This document shows, in pieces, positions 32,165-41,298 of a stretch of 64,000 nucleotides of DNA. Positions within the stretch are counted from its first letter, which is position 1. The number at the start of each line of letters is the position of its first letter. The position numbers and the translations under genes were made by a program. The stretch lies in the NCBI GenBank assembly GCA_031987605.1, contig DALZZF010000014.1, positions 9,263 to 73,262 on the forward strand, given 5' to 3'. The notes beneath the pieces were generated by a model. That model saw only the letters and a list, made by a program, of their open reading frames with translations, was not told the origin of the DNA and did not search any database. This DNA is from JAFAGO01 sp031987605. GTDB taxonomy: Bacteria; Bacteroidota; Bacteroidia; Flavobacteriales; Weeksellaceae.

Positions 32165-33048
32165 TATTTATAATAGATTTGAAGAAGAAAAACGATCAGC
32201 CACAACACGAGCGTTACCTGTATATAGCGATCTTTATAAACGATTTTGGTAGGCGATTCGGTTTTGTTGTACACCAAAGTTTGCTGCAAATAACGCAGAA
32301 TCGCAAACACTACAAAAATTACGGTATAAAAAACCCTCGGATGAAACTTCTGCTGAACTTCAGGCGAAAGGGTAAACATTAAATAGCAAACAATAACGAG
32401 TGTACAACTGATGGAAAGGGCGATATCCGCAAACTGCACATTATATCCGTCCAATGCTTTTCGGGTTTTTCCGGAGATTTGCGCATTGATGAGTTCTCCC
32501 CTTCTTTTCCCAATCGCAAGTACAAGAGCAAGTACAAAAGTGAGCAAAACGGCCCATTGTGTAACAATAATCCCAGTAATATAACCACCTGCCAAAACGC
32601 GGAGTACAAAACCAATTGCAATAATGGTAACATCAATGATTGGCACATGTTTCAGTTTGAAGGTATAGGCAATATTCATGACAAAATAGGTGGCAATAAT
32701 CACGGCAAATTTCCAAATGCTCATCTGAAAAAGATATTGCCCTGCAAATAGGAGTACAACAACCAGCAATATGAGAGAAGTCAGCAGCGTTTTTGCAGCG
32801 TTTTTAGAGATTTCACCGCTTGCAAGTGGACGAAACTTCTTTTCGGGATGTTTTCTGTCGGATTCAATATCACTGTAATCGTTGATAATATAGATGATAC
32901 TCGCGGTAAACGAAAACACGAAAAATGCAAAAATACTTTTCAGAAAAAGGTCTGTATTGGTGATATTTCCTGAGAAAAAGAGTGCTGTAAATACAAATAG
33001 GTTTTTCACCCATTGCCCCACTCGTAAAAGTTTTAAATATGGAATCAT
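32164..33048 (-). CDS. UbiA-family phosphoribosyl/polyprenyl transferase
   Basis: 294 residues from the ATG giving MIPYLKLLRVGQWVKN; an earlier ATG lies before the OmpA terminator and so is rejected. About eight to nine membrane helices. The motif IINDYSDIESDRKHPEKKF with RPLASGEIS matches Rv3806c of Mycobacterium, which joins phosphoribose diphosphate to decaprenyl phosphate. It is the first gene of the operon with the DprE1- and DprE2-like genes, preceded by a TAATTTTG box. Confidence 0.85.
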   Translation of the reverse strand: MIPYLKLLRVGQWVKNLFVFTALFFSGNITNTDLFLKSIFAFFVFSFTASIIYIINDYSDIESDRKHPEKKFRPLASGEISKNAAKTLLTSLILLVVVLLFAGQYLFQMSIWKFAVIIATYFVMNIAYTFKLKHVPIIDVTIIAIGFVLRVLAGGYITGIIVTQWAVLLTFVLALVLAIGKRRGELINAQISGKTRKALDGYNVQFADIALSISCTLVIVCYLMFTLSPEVQQKFHPRVFYTVIFVVFAILRYLQQTLVYNKTESPTKIVYKDRYIQVTLVLWLIVFLLQIYYK

Positions 33049-33068
33049 CAATTGTTGTCTATCAGGTA

Positions 33069-33076
33069 CAAAATTA
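33069..33076 (-). promoter_or_regulatory. -7 promoter box of the polyprenyl-phosphate pentose operon
   Basis: TAATTTTG in the minus sense, 20 bases before the ATG of the UbiA gene and downstream of the OmpA terminator. Confidence 0.5.
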
Positions 33077-33085
33077 ATGATTTTA

Positions 33086-33114
33086 AAATAAAAAAACCGC
33101 CGAAGCGGTTTTTG
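33086..33114 (-). terminator. Terminator of the OmpA lipoprotein gene
   Basis: In the minus sense AAAACCGC-TTCG-GCGGTTTT followed by TTTATTTT. It separates the OmpA gene from the UbiA operon and fixes the latter's start. Confidence 0.85.
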
Positions 33115-33165
33115 GTTTATCATGTTTTATCTGCATGAAATTAAAAAACACGTAACAGTATAAAA

Positions 33166-33858
33166 TCAATTTCCTGCTCCTGCTTCCTGAATCATTTTTT
33201 CGTTGGCAGTAATGGCAAATTCTACACGTCTGTTTTTAGCTCTTCCTTCATCGGTATCGTTGGTGGCAACAGGATCCTGCTCTCCCATTCCCATGGTAAA
33301 TGTACGTGATCCACTAACACCTTTTGTCGCAAGATAAGATTTTACTGCAGCAGCTCTTCTGTCCGAAAGTTTCAGGTTATAGGCATCTGCACCTTTACTG
33401 TCGGTATATCCGTAAATATTGATGTTGGTATCCGGATTATCAATTAAAACCTGTGCCAATTTATCCAAATTCGTTTTGGCCGTTTCGCTAAGATTTGAGG
33501 AATCAAATGCAAAGTTTACAATGCTTTCATTCATGGTTACTTTAATTCCGTCTCCTACTCTTTCTACTTCCGCACCCGGCAAAGTATCCTGAATCTGTTT
33601 TGCCTGTTTATCCATTTTGTTACCGATTACATTTCCGGCAGCACCACCAATTACACCACCTAAAACAGCACCAAGAGGAGCATTTCCTCCTTTTCCGATA
33701 TTATTTCCAAGAATTCCTCCAAGCACTGCTCCTGCAGCTGCTCCAATGGCTGTTCCTTTTTGTTGGTTATTTGCATTTTGCACAGATTCACAACTGGTTA
33801 AAAGTAAAGCAGAGGATAAAAATGCAGCAGCAATATTGGTTTTATTAAAAATTTTCAT
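33166..33858 (-). CDS. OmpA-family lipoprotein with glycine-zipper domain
   Basis: 230 residues. Lipobox LLLTSC ends at Cys23. Residues 35-80 are a glycine zipper (AIGAAAGAVLGGILGN, LGAVLGGVIGGAAGN), which can insert into or span a membrane. Residues 110-220 are an OmpA-like peptidoglycan-binding domain: NFAFDSSNLSETAKTNLDKL, NIYGYTDSKGADAYNLKLS, RAKNRRVEF with the Asp and Arg that hold diaminopimelate. It ties the outer membrane to the wall. A terminator follows. Confidence 0.9.
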   Translation of the reverse strand: MKIFNKTNIAAAFLSSALLLTSCESVQNANNQQKGTAIGAAAGAVLGGILGNNIGKGGNAPLGAVLGGVIGGAAGNVIGNKMDKQAKQIQDTLPGAEVERVGDGIKVTMNESIVNFAFDSSNLSETAKTNLDKLAQVLIDNPDTNINIYGYTDSKGADAYNLKLSDRRAAAVKSYLATKGVSGSRTFTMGMGEQDPVATNDTDEGRAKNRRVEFAITANEKMIQEAGAGN

Positions 33859-33903
33859 AATGTTGATTTTAATGTTTTAATGAATTGAGATAAAGAAATC
33901 TTT

Positions 33904-34380
33904 TTATTGAGATACTTTCTCAAAATTATAGGTAATCTGTACGTTTTCTCCACCGGAAGGAATATTTTGCTGAAGGGTAAAAGAATTGTCTGTTTGTCCA
34001 ACCAAATTCAGTACGTAACCAGAAAGATTTTGTTTTGCTTTTGTACCGCTTGCAATTTTTTTGAACTGAAACTGAGTACCACTCAAAACTTCAAATTTAA
34101 TAGGCTGAGAAACCGAAGGGCAATCACCACCTCCATTTAGCGTATAAGTTCCGGTATAATTATTCGGTACTAATTTCCATGAACTTCCTACCCAACATTG
34201 GGCATCTGCACCTTCATCGAACGGTTTTACCTTGTAATTTTTATCATAATTTACAGAAGTAATTTGCCAGTCTCCTTTTAGTTTCATAAACTCTGCACGA
34301 TTGGCTTGTGCTGTTTTTGCAGTAGAACAGGATGTTAAAATCCCTGCACCCACAATTCCTGCTAACAATAATTTTTTCAT
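33904..34380 (-). CDS. Lipocalin-like lipoprotein
   Basis: 158 residues. Lipobox GILTSC ends at Cys18. The mature part starts LKGDWQITSVNYD and continues in alternating beta strands (TGTYTLNGGGDCPS, TQFQFKKIASGT, SFTLQQNIPSGGENVQITYN) as in the lipocalin-like families common in Bacteroidetes lipoproteins. Two Cys (QCWVG, GDCPS) could form a disulfide. Ligand unknown. It is 45 bases upstream of the OmpA gene in the same direction and may share its transcript. Confidence 0.75.
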   Translation of the reverse strand: MKKLLLAGIVGAGILTSCSTAKTAQANRAEFMKLKGDWQITSVNYDKNYKVKPFDEGADAQCWVGSSWKLVPNNYTGTYTLNGGGDCPSVSQPIKFEVLSGTQFQFKKIASGTKAKQNLSGYVLNLVGQTDNSFTLQQNIPSGGENVQITYNFEKVSQ

Positions 34381-34445
34381 AGCCTTAAAATAATTGATTT
34401 CTGTTTTATTATATAAAATTATGCCATTTTTATGAGAATAAAAAT

Positions 34446-34470
34446 AAAAGTCCGAATTTTTCGGACTTTT
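34446..34470 (-). terminator. Terminator of the S8 protease gene
   Basis: AAAAGTCCGAA (34446-34456), ttt loop, TTCGGACTTTT (34460-34470); followed in the minus sense by TATTTTTATT. Confidence 0.85.
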
Positions 34471-34496
34471 ATTCTATTACTATATGAAGTTGCTTT

Positions 34497-36209
34497 TTAT
34501 TTTACTGCTTTTTTGTGCTTCGTCTTTCTTTCAGCAGATGTATTTTTGGAATGCTTATCTCCTTTATAGAAATTTGAATAGGCATATTCTGCGGCTTTTG
34601 CCACATCAATTACCCCTCCGGATTCTGCTAAAGCACCAAAAGTTTCAGCTGGATTGGCTGCAATTCCTGCTTTTCCGTTGGACACATTTGAACTTTTCAC
34701 CAAGGATTCGATCACCTGTTCCGGCGTAAGATTTGGCATATAAGCCAAAAGTACCGCTGCTGCACCTGCTACAACCGGCGAAGCCATGGATGTTCCCTGA
34801 AGATATTCATATTTTCCATCAGGAACGGTGGAGTAAATTTTGTCTCCCGGCGCAAAAACATTCACCAGTTTTTTATTATAATTGGAGAATCCTGCGCGCA
34901 AATTATCATTATCATTTGTGCTTGCTCCAACTACAATCATATTATTAATGAACGGTTTTTCATCAGTCACTTTATAATAATTTGTTGGGAAATAGGTATG
35001 TTCTGCCAAATCTTCATTATCGTTTCCGGCAGCTTTTACCAAAAGAACTCCTTTTTCCTGAGCATATTTAAAAGCATCCCAAACGTGATTTTTCCCCGGA
35101 GAAACCGGTTTTCCAAAACTCATATTGAGAATTTTCGCTCCGTTGTCTACGGCATAACGAATGGCATTGGCTACATCTTTATCGCGTTCATCACCATCGG
35201 GAACTGCGCGAACGGTCATAATTTTGGCAACTTTATAGCCTACCCCATATTGTATTTCACTGTCGTGTGGTAAACCTGCAATAATTCCGGCAACGTGCGT
35301 TCCGTGTTGTGCATCAGGTCCTTCATAATGATTGTTTCCGTATGATTTTTCGGAATAATTGCTGTAATTATCTCCTACGATTTCTGCTCTTGGATCAAAA
35401 TCTAAATTATATTGTTTTGTAGCCTGTGGCTCAAAATAATCCAGAGCTTCTTTCATCTGACCGCTCATATATGTTTTCACTTCTTCTGGAGATTTTCCGG
35501 CAACGGCAGGATCTTTCACCAATTGTCCCAGAATCTGTGCGGAAATCGCTTCATCCTGAGTGGTTGGTTTTATGGCTGATACAGCTTCTTCGGTAAGGTT
35601 TTTCCCGTTCAGCAACTGTACCATTGACGGAATAATTCCGTTCAGGCGATTATAAAATTCATAACTCTGTTTTGCCTCAATGCTTTTTTTGCTGAAAATC
35701 TCTTTGGATTTCATGTACATTTCAAATTCTTCAGGCATTTTGGCTTGGTTTGCCTTATTTTGTGTAGAATTTTCTCCTTCAAAAACAGGTTGGTATTGTT
35801 TCACAACGCGGGTTACTTCCATATTGTCTACATCAATATCACCGTTTTTACCTCCGAGGAAATTCCATCCGTGAATATCATCAATATATCCGTTTCCGTC
35901 ATCATCTTTACCGTTATTGGGAACTTCATTTGGGTTTTTCCACATATTTTTCACCAATCCCGGATGATCCACTTCCACACCGCTGTCTAAAACGCCAACG
36001 ATTACTGATTTTGGTTTTAAATTTTTGGATTCGAGGAATTGATAGGCCGCTTGCGTATTAACTCCGTAAACCTGATCTTTTGCAAAATTTTTGTGATACC
36101 AGGTCATTAAATCTTTGTCCTTCATCGGATCAAGTGCGGTTTCCGTGCTTTGGGAAAATGCAAAATTCAACCCTGACAAAAATACTGCGGCAATAATTAA
36201 TTTTTTCAT
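34497..36209 (-). CDS. Exported subtilisin-like serine protease (S8)
   Basis: 570 residues with a signal peptide (residues 1-20, LNFAFSQS). The triad is Asp75 (GVLDSGVEV), His302 (QHGTHVAGI) and Ser474 (GTSMASPVV), with Asn396 (AAGNDNED) as oxyanion residue. Between Asp and His there is an insert of about 190 residues, partly helical (EMYMKSKEIF, KSPEEVKTYM). No type IX sorting domain is seen at the C-terminus, which ends in a Lys-rich tail, so it is likely periplasmic or lightly secreted. It overlaps the WbqC gene by 4 bases, so the two are translationally coupled. Confidence 0.9.
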   Translation of the reverse strand: MKKLIIAAVFLSGLNFAFSQSTETALDPMKDKDLMTWYHKNFAKDQVYGVNTQAAYQFLESKNLKPKSVIVGVLDSGVEVDHPGLVKNMWKNPNEVPNNGKDDDGNGYIDDIHGWNFLGGKNGDIDVDNMEVTRVVKQYQPVFEGENSTQNKANQAKMPEEFEMYMKSKEIFSKKSIEAKQSYEFYNRLNGIIPSMVQLLNGKNLTEEAVSAIKPTTQDEAISAQILGQLVKDPAVAGKSPEEVKTYMSGQMKEALDYFEPQATKQYNLDFDPRAEIVGDNYSNYSEKSYGNNHYEGPDAQHGTHVAGIIAGLPHDSEIQYGVGYKVAKIMTVRAVPDGDERDKDVANAIRYAVDNGAKILNMSFGKPVSPGKNHVWDAFKYAQEKGVLLVKAAGNDNEDLAEHTYFPTNYYKVTDEKPFINNMIVVGASTNDNDNLRAGFSNYNKKLVNVFAPGDKIYSTVPDGKYEYLQGTSMASPVVAGAAAVLLAYMPNLTPEQVIESLVKSSNVSNGKAGIAANPAETFGALAESGGVIDVAKAAEYAYSNFYKGDKHSKNTSAERKTKHKKAVK

Positions 36210-36829
36210 TCTGATATTTTTGTTGAATTATTTTTTAAATAGGTCATACTTTCCGGTCCTTTGTTACAAATAAGGTCGATTATGGAAAGATCTTCAATAA
36301 ACCCAAGTTTATCGGAAAAGGTTTGATAGTATTCTTCTAACCCGAAATGTTTTGGAGATTTGGCTGAAAATTCCGTCCGAAAATCTTTGCTTTCCGGAAT
36401 TTCCGAATATTCGGAATTCAAATGATATGCCTTTTCTGTTTTTAAAATTTTTAAAAGAATTTCCAAAGCATTCAGATTAAATTTCAGCAATGATTTTTCT
36501 GAAGATTCAAAAATTTGCCTGAGTTTATCTTCGTAAAATTCAAAATAAGGCGAACTCTGATAAGCGTTTTTAATGGATTTCCAATGCAAAGCACGCCAGT
36601 TTTCGGCATCGGAAACTTCAATTTCTCGCATGACTCTTTTTCCGTTGTGATGGATGGGAATAATGAGCGAAAGTTTTCCGTTGGCACCATAAATATTGGC
36701 GCGGTTACGAAAAGTTTGTTTCGGAAAATGTTCGTATTGTTCCAGATTAACTTCAAATTCTTCATTCAGAAAAACCGAAAACCAGGAAACAGGCGGCAGA
36801 TAAAATACCGGCAAAAGAATACTTGTCAT
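36206..36829 (-). CDS. WbqC family protein
   Basis: 207 residues. ILLPVFYLPPVSWFSVFLN and EHFPKQTFRNRANIYGANG, then LSLIIPIHH and WRALHWKSIKNAYQSSPYF are the WbqC family pattern. The family is associated with surface polysaccharide loci in other bacteria but no activity is proven. It is a soluble protein, co-translated with the S8 protease. Confidence 0.8.
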   Translation of the reverse strand: MTSILLPVFYLPPVSWFSVFLNEEFEVNLEQYEHFPKQTFRNRANIYGANGKLSLIIPIHHNGKRVMREIEVSDAENWRALHWKSIKNAYQSSPYFEFYEDKLRQIFESSEKSLLKFNLNALEILLKILKTEKAYHLNSEYSEIPESKDFRTEFSAKSPKHFGLEEYYQTFSDKLGFIEDLSIIDLICNKGPESMTYLKNNSTKISE

Positions 36830-36889
36830 ACTGAAAATTTATAATTCCTCGCAAAAAACTGTAAAATATTAAATTTAAAATCTGTCCAT

Positions 36890-37110
36890 AGGTTGTTCTT
36901 TTGTCTTGAAACAAAAGAACCAAAAGTTCAAGACTTGGAAACTTCGGCTAAAATTTTGAAGAATTTCCTAAAATCTCCAAACTCGGGCGGGAACAAAAAT
37001 TCATCACATAAGAAAAGTTTTTGCCGCCACTCGAACAGTGGATATTTTTTTACGGAAATTTTTCAAAATTTATTAACGCCTTCATTTCCGAGGTCGGTTT
37101 AAAATTATTT
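36890..37110. repeat. Putative dispersed intergenic repeat
   Basis: About 220 bases beginning TTGTCTTGAAACAAAAGAAC with AAAAGTTCAAGACTTGG, then CAAACTCGGGCGGGAAC and CCGCCACTCGAACAGTGG, ending near ACGCCTTCATTTCCGAGGTC. From memory, sequences of this pattern are scattered between genes of Chryseobacterium and relatives; only one copy is in this window, so the claim rests on recognition. Its open frame is not a gene. The 320-base gap holds nothing else. Confidence 0.45.
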
Positions 37111-37152
37111 TACAAAATTTTAACTTCCATACAAAAAGGCGAAAAGTCAAAT

Positions 37153-38835
37153 TTATTCCTCGGAATCTTTCTTTTTAAAGAGTTTCACCAAATATTCCCA
37201 ACCGAAAAACACCACCAAAATCATAGCGGCAAGCCACCAGTAAGAATGTTTATCCGGATCGCCGGTATTGGTTGCTTTGAACATTCTTTCCCAACGGATT
37301 TTCTTGTCCGGTTGAAAGGAAGACATATCATCTTTGAAAACACCTTGAAGGCTCATCCATGTAAACATAGGCTTTCCGACAATATTTTCTTCAGGAACGA
37401 AACCAAAATAACGCGCATCCAAAGACGCATCACGGTTATCCCCAATCATCATATAATAATTTTGTTGAACGGTATATTGGCGGGCCTCTTTTCCGTTGAT
37501 ATAAATTTTTCCGTTTTTATCTTCCAAATGATTGTGTTCGTATTCGGTGATAATCCAGCGATATTCCGGAAGTGTTTCTTTATTAATCGCTACTACATCA
37601 CCTTTTTTCGGAATCCTTAAAGGACCATACCAATCCTGATTCCAAGGTTTATTTACAGGAAAAATAGATTTTGCAGTATCAATTCTGGTTTGCGCCAAAT
37701 CTTTATATTTAATATCCGGCTGATCTTTTTCTGCAATATCTTCATGTACCGCAACGGTTTGAGGAAGGGCTTTTACTGCCTGAACTCTTTTATCGGTCAG
37801 CTGCATTAAATACACCGTGTTGGAAGGGTTTATTTTGTATTTCTCACCAATATTTTCGCGGAAATAATCACTGTCGGTATTCAACTGAATGATGGAGATA
37901 TAACCCTCTTTATTGTATAAATCCTGAATATCGATTTCGGAACCGGCCTCTACAAAAAATGCGTGCTGTTCTTCCTGATCGCCTAAAATCTGTTCCGGTT
38001 TTCCATTTACAAAAAGTTTTCCGGCACGGAATTCAATTACATCACCACCAACTGCTACACATCTTTTAACATAAGGATCTTTACGATCGATGGCTTTATG
38101 CACGGAATCCTGAGGATAATTGAAAACAACAATATCATTTTTTTGTACTTCTTCCCATCCCGGAAATCTGAAATACGGAAGTTTTACGGCTTCTGCATAC
38201 GATTTTGGATCGTCTTTAGGATTTCCTTTTTCTCCCGTATCAAAAATGGTTCCTTGTAAAAATGGAATTGCGAGAGGACGCATTGGCATTCTGTAGCCAT
38301 AATTCAGTTTATTCACAAAAAGAAAATCTCCTACCAAAAGTGTTCGTTCCATGGAACCCGTCGGAATTCCAAACGGTTGAGTAATAAAGGTATGAATAAT
38401 GGTCGCAAAAACGACGGCAAAAGTGATGGAACCAATGAAAGTATCTTTCTTTTTTTCGGTTTGTTCTTCACCGGGAAGCAGGAATTCTTCTTTTTCATTT
38501 ACCACTTCGGCATCTTTACCATAATTCACAAAAGCCAGATAAATAAAAGGCAGAATTACGGTTAATAGACGTTCTGTAAAACTTTTCTTCCCGAATTTAT
38601 TCATCAGGAAAATGTGAAAAACCGACATCATAATCGGCCCGACAATCGGAAGATAAGACATGATTGCCCACCATTTCGGATTATCGGTTTCTTTAAGGAT
38701 GAGGTAATAATTATAAAACGGCACAAACGCAAAAAACGGACTATAGCCCATTTTTTTGAATAGTTTCCATGTGGAAACGCCCATGAGTACCGATAAAATT
38801 AAAACGTAAAAAGTATAGGTAAGAAAATAATTCAT
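37153..38835 (-). CDS. lepB: Signal peptidase I (long Bacteroidetes form)
   Basis: 560 residues, about twice the E. coli-like core. Residues 1-105 are a separate multi-helix membrane domain (DUF5684-like, four helices). The catalytic Ser161 is in GIPTGSMERTLL and Lys257 in DPYVKRCVAVGG; the C-terminal GDNRDASLDARYFGFVP box (about 465-481) is complete. A large insert sits between these boxes (about 265-440). A C-terminal helix (near 535-553) anchors it. It cleaves signal peptides at the outer face of the inner membrane. Confidence 0.93.
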   Translation of the reverse strand: MNYFLTYTFYVLILSVLMGVSTWKLFKKMGYSPFFAFVPFYNYYLILKETDNPKWWAIMSYLPIVGPIMMSVFHIFLMNKFGKKSFTERLLTVILPFIYLAFVNYGKDAEVVNEKEEFLLPGEEQTEKKKDTFIGSITFAVVFATIIHTFITQPFGIPTGSMERTLLVGDFLFVNKLNYGYRMPMRPLAIPFLQGTIFDTGEKGNPKDDPKSYAEAVKLPYFRFPGWEEVQKNDIVVFNYPQDSVHKAIDRKDPYVKRCVAVGGDVIEFRAGKLFVNGKPEQILGDQEEQHAFFVEAGSEIDIQDLYNKEGYISIIQLNTDSDYFRENIGEKYKINPSNTVYLMQLTDKRVQAVKALPQTVAVHEDIAEKDQPDIKYKDLAQTRIDTAKSIFPVNKPWNQDWYGPLRIPKKGDVVAINKETLPEYRWIITEYEHNHLEDKNGKIYINGKEARQYTVQQNYYMMIGDNRDASLDARYFGFVPEENIVGKPMFTWMSLQGVFKDDMSSFQPDKKIRWERMFKATNTGDPDKHSYWWLAAMILVVFFGWEYLVKLFKKKDSEE

Positions 38836-38909
38836 AATGATTTCCGATTATTGGTTTCCTTTAAATGTATTTTTAAAGTATTAGTTTACAAAGCCTTTGT
38901 TTTGTTACA

Positions 38910-39614
38910 TCAATCCAGTCCCAAAACATCTTTCATGGTAAAATTACCGGTTTTGCCGATAATCCATTCGGCTGCGATTACGGCTCCGAGTGCAAAACCA
39001 TTGCGGTTGAAAGCCGTATGTTTGATTTCGATTTCATCCACATCACTGTGGTAAAAAACACTGTGTGTTCCGGGAACTTCATCTTCACGAATGGCGAAAA
39101 TTCCCAACTGATCGTCTTTGGTTTCCTCTAGTTTCCAGGCATTAAAACGGTCGTTGTTCTGAATAATTCCTTCTGCTAAAGTAATGGCCGTTCCACTTGG
39201 TGCATCTTTTTTATGGGTATGATGAATTTCTTCCAACTGCACATTATATTCTGGAAATGCCTTCATCATGTTTGCCAGTTTTTCGTTCAGTGCAAAAAAC
39301 AAATTCACACCCAGACTGAAATTTGAACCATATAAAAATGCAGTGTTATTTTCAACGGCAAGTTGTTCCGCCTGTGCTCTTTTTGCCAACCATCCGGTTG
39401 TACCGCACACTACGGGAATTTTATTTTCCAGACATTCTTTTATATTGCTGAAAGCGACTTCGGGTTGAGAAAACTCGATGGCTACATCTGCGCCGTTCAA
39501 CGTTTCTTTGGTTGGTGTTTCATTAAGGCGTGCAACGATTTCGTGATTTCTTTCGGTCGCAATTGCATCGATAATCTGCCCCATTTTTCCGTATCCTACT
39601 AATGCTATTTTCAT
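38910..39614 (-). CDS. dapB: 4-hydroxy-tetrahydrodipicolinate reductase
   Basis: 234 residues. The dinucleotide fold starts MKIALVGYGKMGQIID, and the catalytic stretch is EEIHHTHKKDAPSGTAITLA with His-His and Lys, plus GTHSVFYHSDVDEIEI. It catalyses the NAD(P)H step of the diaminopimelate/lysine pathway. It lies upstream of lepB by 74 bases on the same strand. Confidence 0.95.
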   Translation of the reverse strand: MKIALVGYGKMGQIIDAIATERNHEIVARLNETPTKETLNGADVAIEFSQPEVAFSNIKECLENKIPVVCGTTGWLAKRAQAEQLAVENNTAFLYGSNFSLGVNLFFALNEKLANMMKAFPEYNVQLEEIHHTHKKDAPSGTAITLAEGIIQNNDRFNAWKLEETKDDQLGIFAIREDEVPGTHSVFYHSDVDEIEIKHTAFNRNGFALGAVIAAEWIIGKTGNFTMKDVLGLD

Positions 39615-39711
39615 GATTTTATATTAAAGAAATTTGTTCTGTTGATTATTATGTCGCCCTTTCAGGGCTCTCTTCTCTCGATTTCCGAATTATCAATGAT
39701 GATAAAAAGCA

Positions 39712-40344
39712 TCAAAAACGAAAACTCAGACTGAGTCCGGCTTTCGTATTCTGCACTGCAAATTCATCATAAATTAAGGTGGGTTGCAGTGCCAGATCGG
39801 GATCATGACGGCCTTCATACAAATGCGCATCCACCACAGCATCTACAATATTCAGGACGTAAATTAATCCGGTAACGGCAATGGCATAATCGCGTTGTCT
39901 TTTGGCACGATCCTGAGAACGGCCTAATGCTTCAGCGGTTATTCCCGAAATATTCGAAAATTCGTGTGGCAATCCATTTAACTGCGCTACAAAGGCATTT
40001 CGATATCGTTTATACTGTTTTTCATTCCAAAGGGTAATGCCAACTCCGGTCCCGATTGCTCCCCAAACAATCGGAATTTTCCAGTATTTTTTGTTGTAAT
40101 ACTGCCCTAATCCAGGTAAAACAGCAGAATACAATCCTGCCTTTGTAGGATTAAATTTTTGGATTGATTCAGCCGCATTGGAAACTTCAATATCCGAAAT
40201 TATCTCCGCCTCTGATTTGGGAGTAACTGCGGAAACCGAATCTTTGGGATGATGTTCCACACGAATGGTATCACTTCCCGGATTAACCTGAGCGTGCAGC
40301 AAACCAATGCAAACGGTAAAAAGTATGGTGAAAAAAAATTTCAT
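39712..40344 (-). CDS. DUF5683 exported protein
   Basis: 210 residues with a signal peptide (LLHAQV at 14-19). The conserved core is PTKAGLYSAVLPGLGQYYNKK followed by WKIPIVWGAIGTGVG, with hydrophobic helices there and at about 165-185 (IAVTGLIYVLNIVDAVVDAH). This is the DUF5683 pattern, small membrane proteins of Bacteroidetes often found next to parB. Its start overlaps the parB stop by one base, so it is coupled to parAB. Confidence 0.8.
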   Translation of the reverse strand: MKFFFTILFTVCIGLLHAQVNPGSDTIRVEHHPKDSVSAVTPKSEAEIISDIEVSNAAESIQKFNPTKAGLYSAVLPGLGQYYNKKYWKIPIVWGAIGTGVGITLWNEKQYKRYRNAFVAQLNGLPHEFSNISGITAEALGRSQDRAKRQRDYAIAVTGLIYVLNIVDAVVDAHLYEGRHDPDLALQPTLIYDEFAVQNTKAGLSLSFRF

Positions 40345-41237
40345 TAATGTTTGATATGGGCGAGGATATTTTCCAGTTCTTCCTCGTTTTTGAAATCCAG
40401 AATCAGTTTTCCTTTTTTTCCGTTGGAAGAAGTTTTGATTTCCACTTTCACATCCAGACTGTCGGAAAGCGACTGCTGCACTTTTTTGTGATAATTGGAA
40501 AGCGATGAGCCGGTTGCCGTTTTTTTTGCGGTTCCTTTATTTTTCAACTGTGCGGCTGCAGCTTCTGCCTGGCGTACGTTGAGTCCTTCTTTCAGTATTT
40601 TCTGGAATAAAAGATTTTGAAGTTCTGACTCTTCAATTCCGATAATGGCGCGACCGTGTCCGGCAGAAATTTCTCCGCTACGAATGGCGTTCTGAACATC
40701 CGGAGTTAAACGAAGCAAACGGATTGAATTGGTAATCGTACTTCTTTCCTTCCCGACTCTTTGGCTGAGATTTTCCTGCGTAAGACCAATTTCCTCGAGC
40801 AAACGCTGATAAGTAAGGGCAATTTCGATCGGGTCGAGATCTTCGCGCTGGATATTTTCCACGAGTGCCATTTCCAGAAGTTCCTGATCGTTGACCAAAC
40901 GAATATAAGCCGGAATGCTTGTTAATCCCGCAATTTTACTCGCTCTGTAACGTCTTTCTCCGGAAATAATTTCAAACTTTTCTCCTTCTTTTCTTAAAGT
41001 AACCGGTTGGATTACACCAAGATTTTTGATGGATTGTGCCAGATCATTGAGTGCTTTTTCATCGAAATAGGTTCTGGGCTGTGTTGCGTTCGGATAAATA
41101 TCTTCGATCGGAATTTCCACGATATTCCCAACAAATTTTTCTGCACCTGCATCGGTTGCCGAGTTGATGGAAGCCTTGGATTCTGCGCTTAGAATTGCGC
41201 CCAAACCACGCCCCATTGCTCTTTTTTTATCTTTCAT
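40344..41237 (-). CDS. parB: Chromosome partitioning protein ParB
   Basis: 297 residues. The N-terminus RAMGRGLGAILS is the ParA-interacting motif; the CTPase/ParB-N domain has ATQPRTYFDEKALNDLAQSI and SGERRYRASKIAG; the helix-turn-helix is LSQRVGKERSTITNSIRLL; the C-terminal dimer helix is VEIKTSSNGKKGKLILDF. It binds parS sites near the origin as a CTP-dependent clamp. The gene follows parA after 61 bases. Confidence 0.95.
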   Translation of the reverse strand: MKDKKRAMGRGLGAILSAESKASINSATDAGAEKFVGNIVEIPIEDIYPNATQPRTYFDEKALNDLAQSIKNLGVIQPVTLRKEGEKFEIISGERRYRASKIAGLTSIPAYIRLVNDQELLEMALVENIQREDLDPIEIALTYQRLLEEIGLTQENLSQRVGKERSTITNSIRLLRLTPDVQNAIRSGEISAGHGRAIIGIEESELQNLLFQKILKEGLNVRQAEAAAAQLKNKGTAKKTATGSSLSNYHKKVQQSLSDSLDVKVEIKTSSNGKKGKLILDFKNEEELENILAHIKH

Positions 41238-41298
41238 AAATCTTTTTAAAATAAGGGTTTAATAAGCCTCCTCATTAAACATTCGCTTTTCAGCATTT

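Noticed and set aside
33048..33123. Earlier ATG for the UbiA-family gene
   Set aside because: The extension would cross the OmpA terminator hairpin and the TAATTTTG box, and adds a stretch not expected at the N-terminus of the family.
36893..37102. Open frame of 69 codons in the spacer before lepB
   Set aside because: It lies within a sequence I recognise as a dispersed intergenic repeat and the translation has no domain features.
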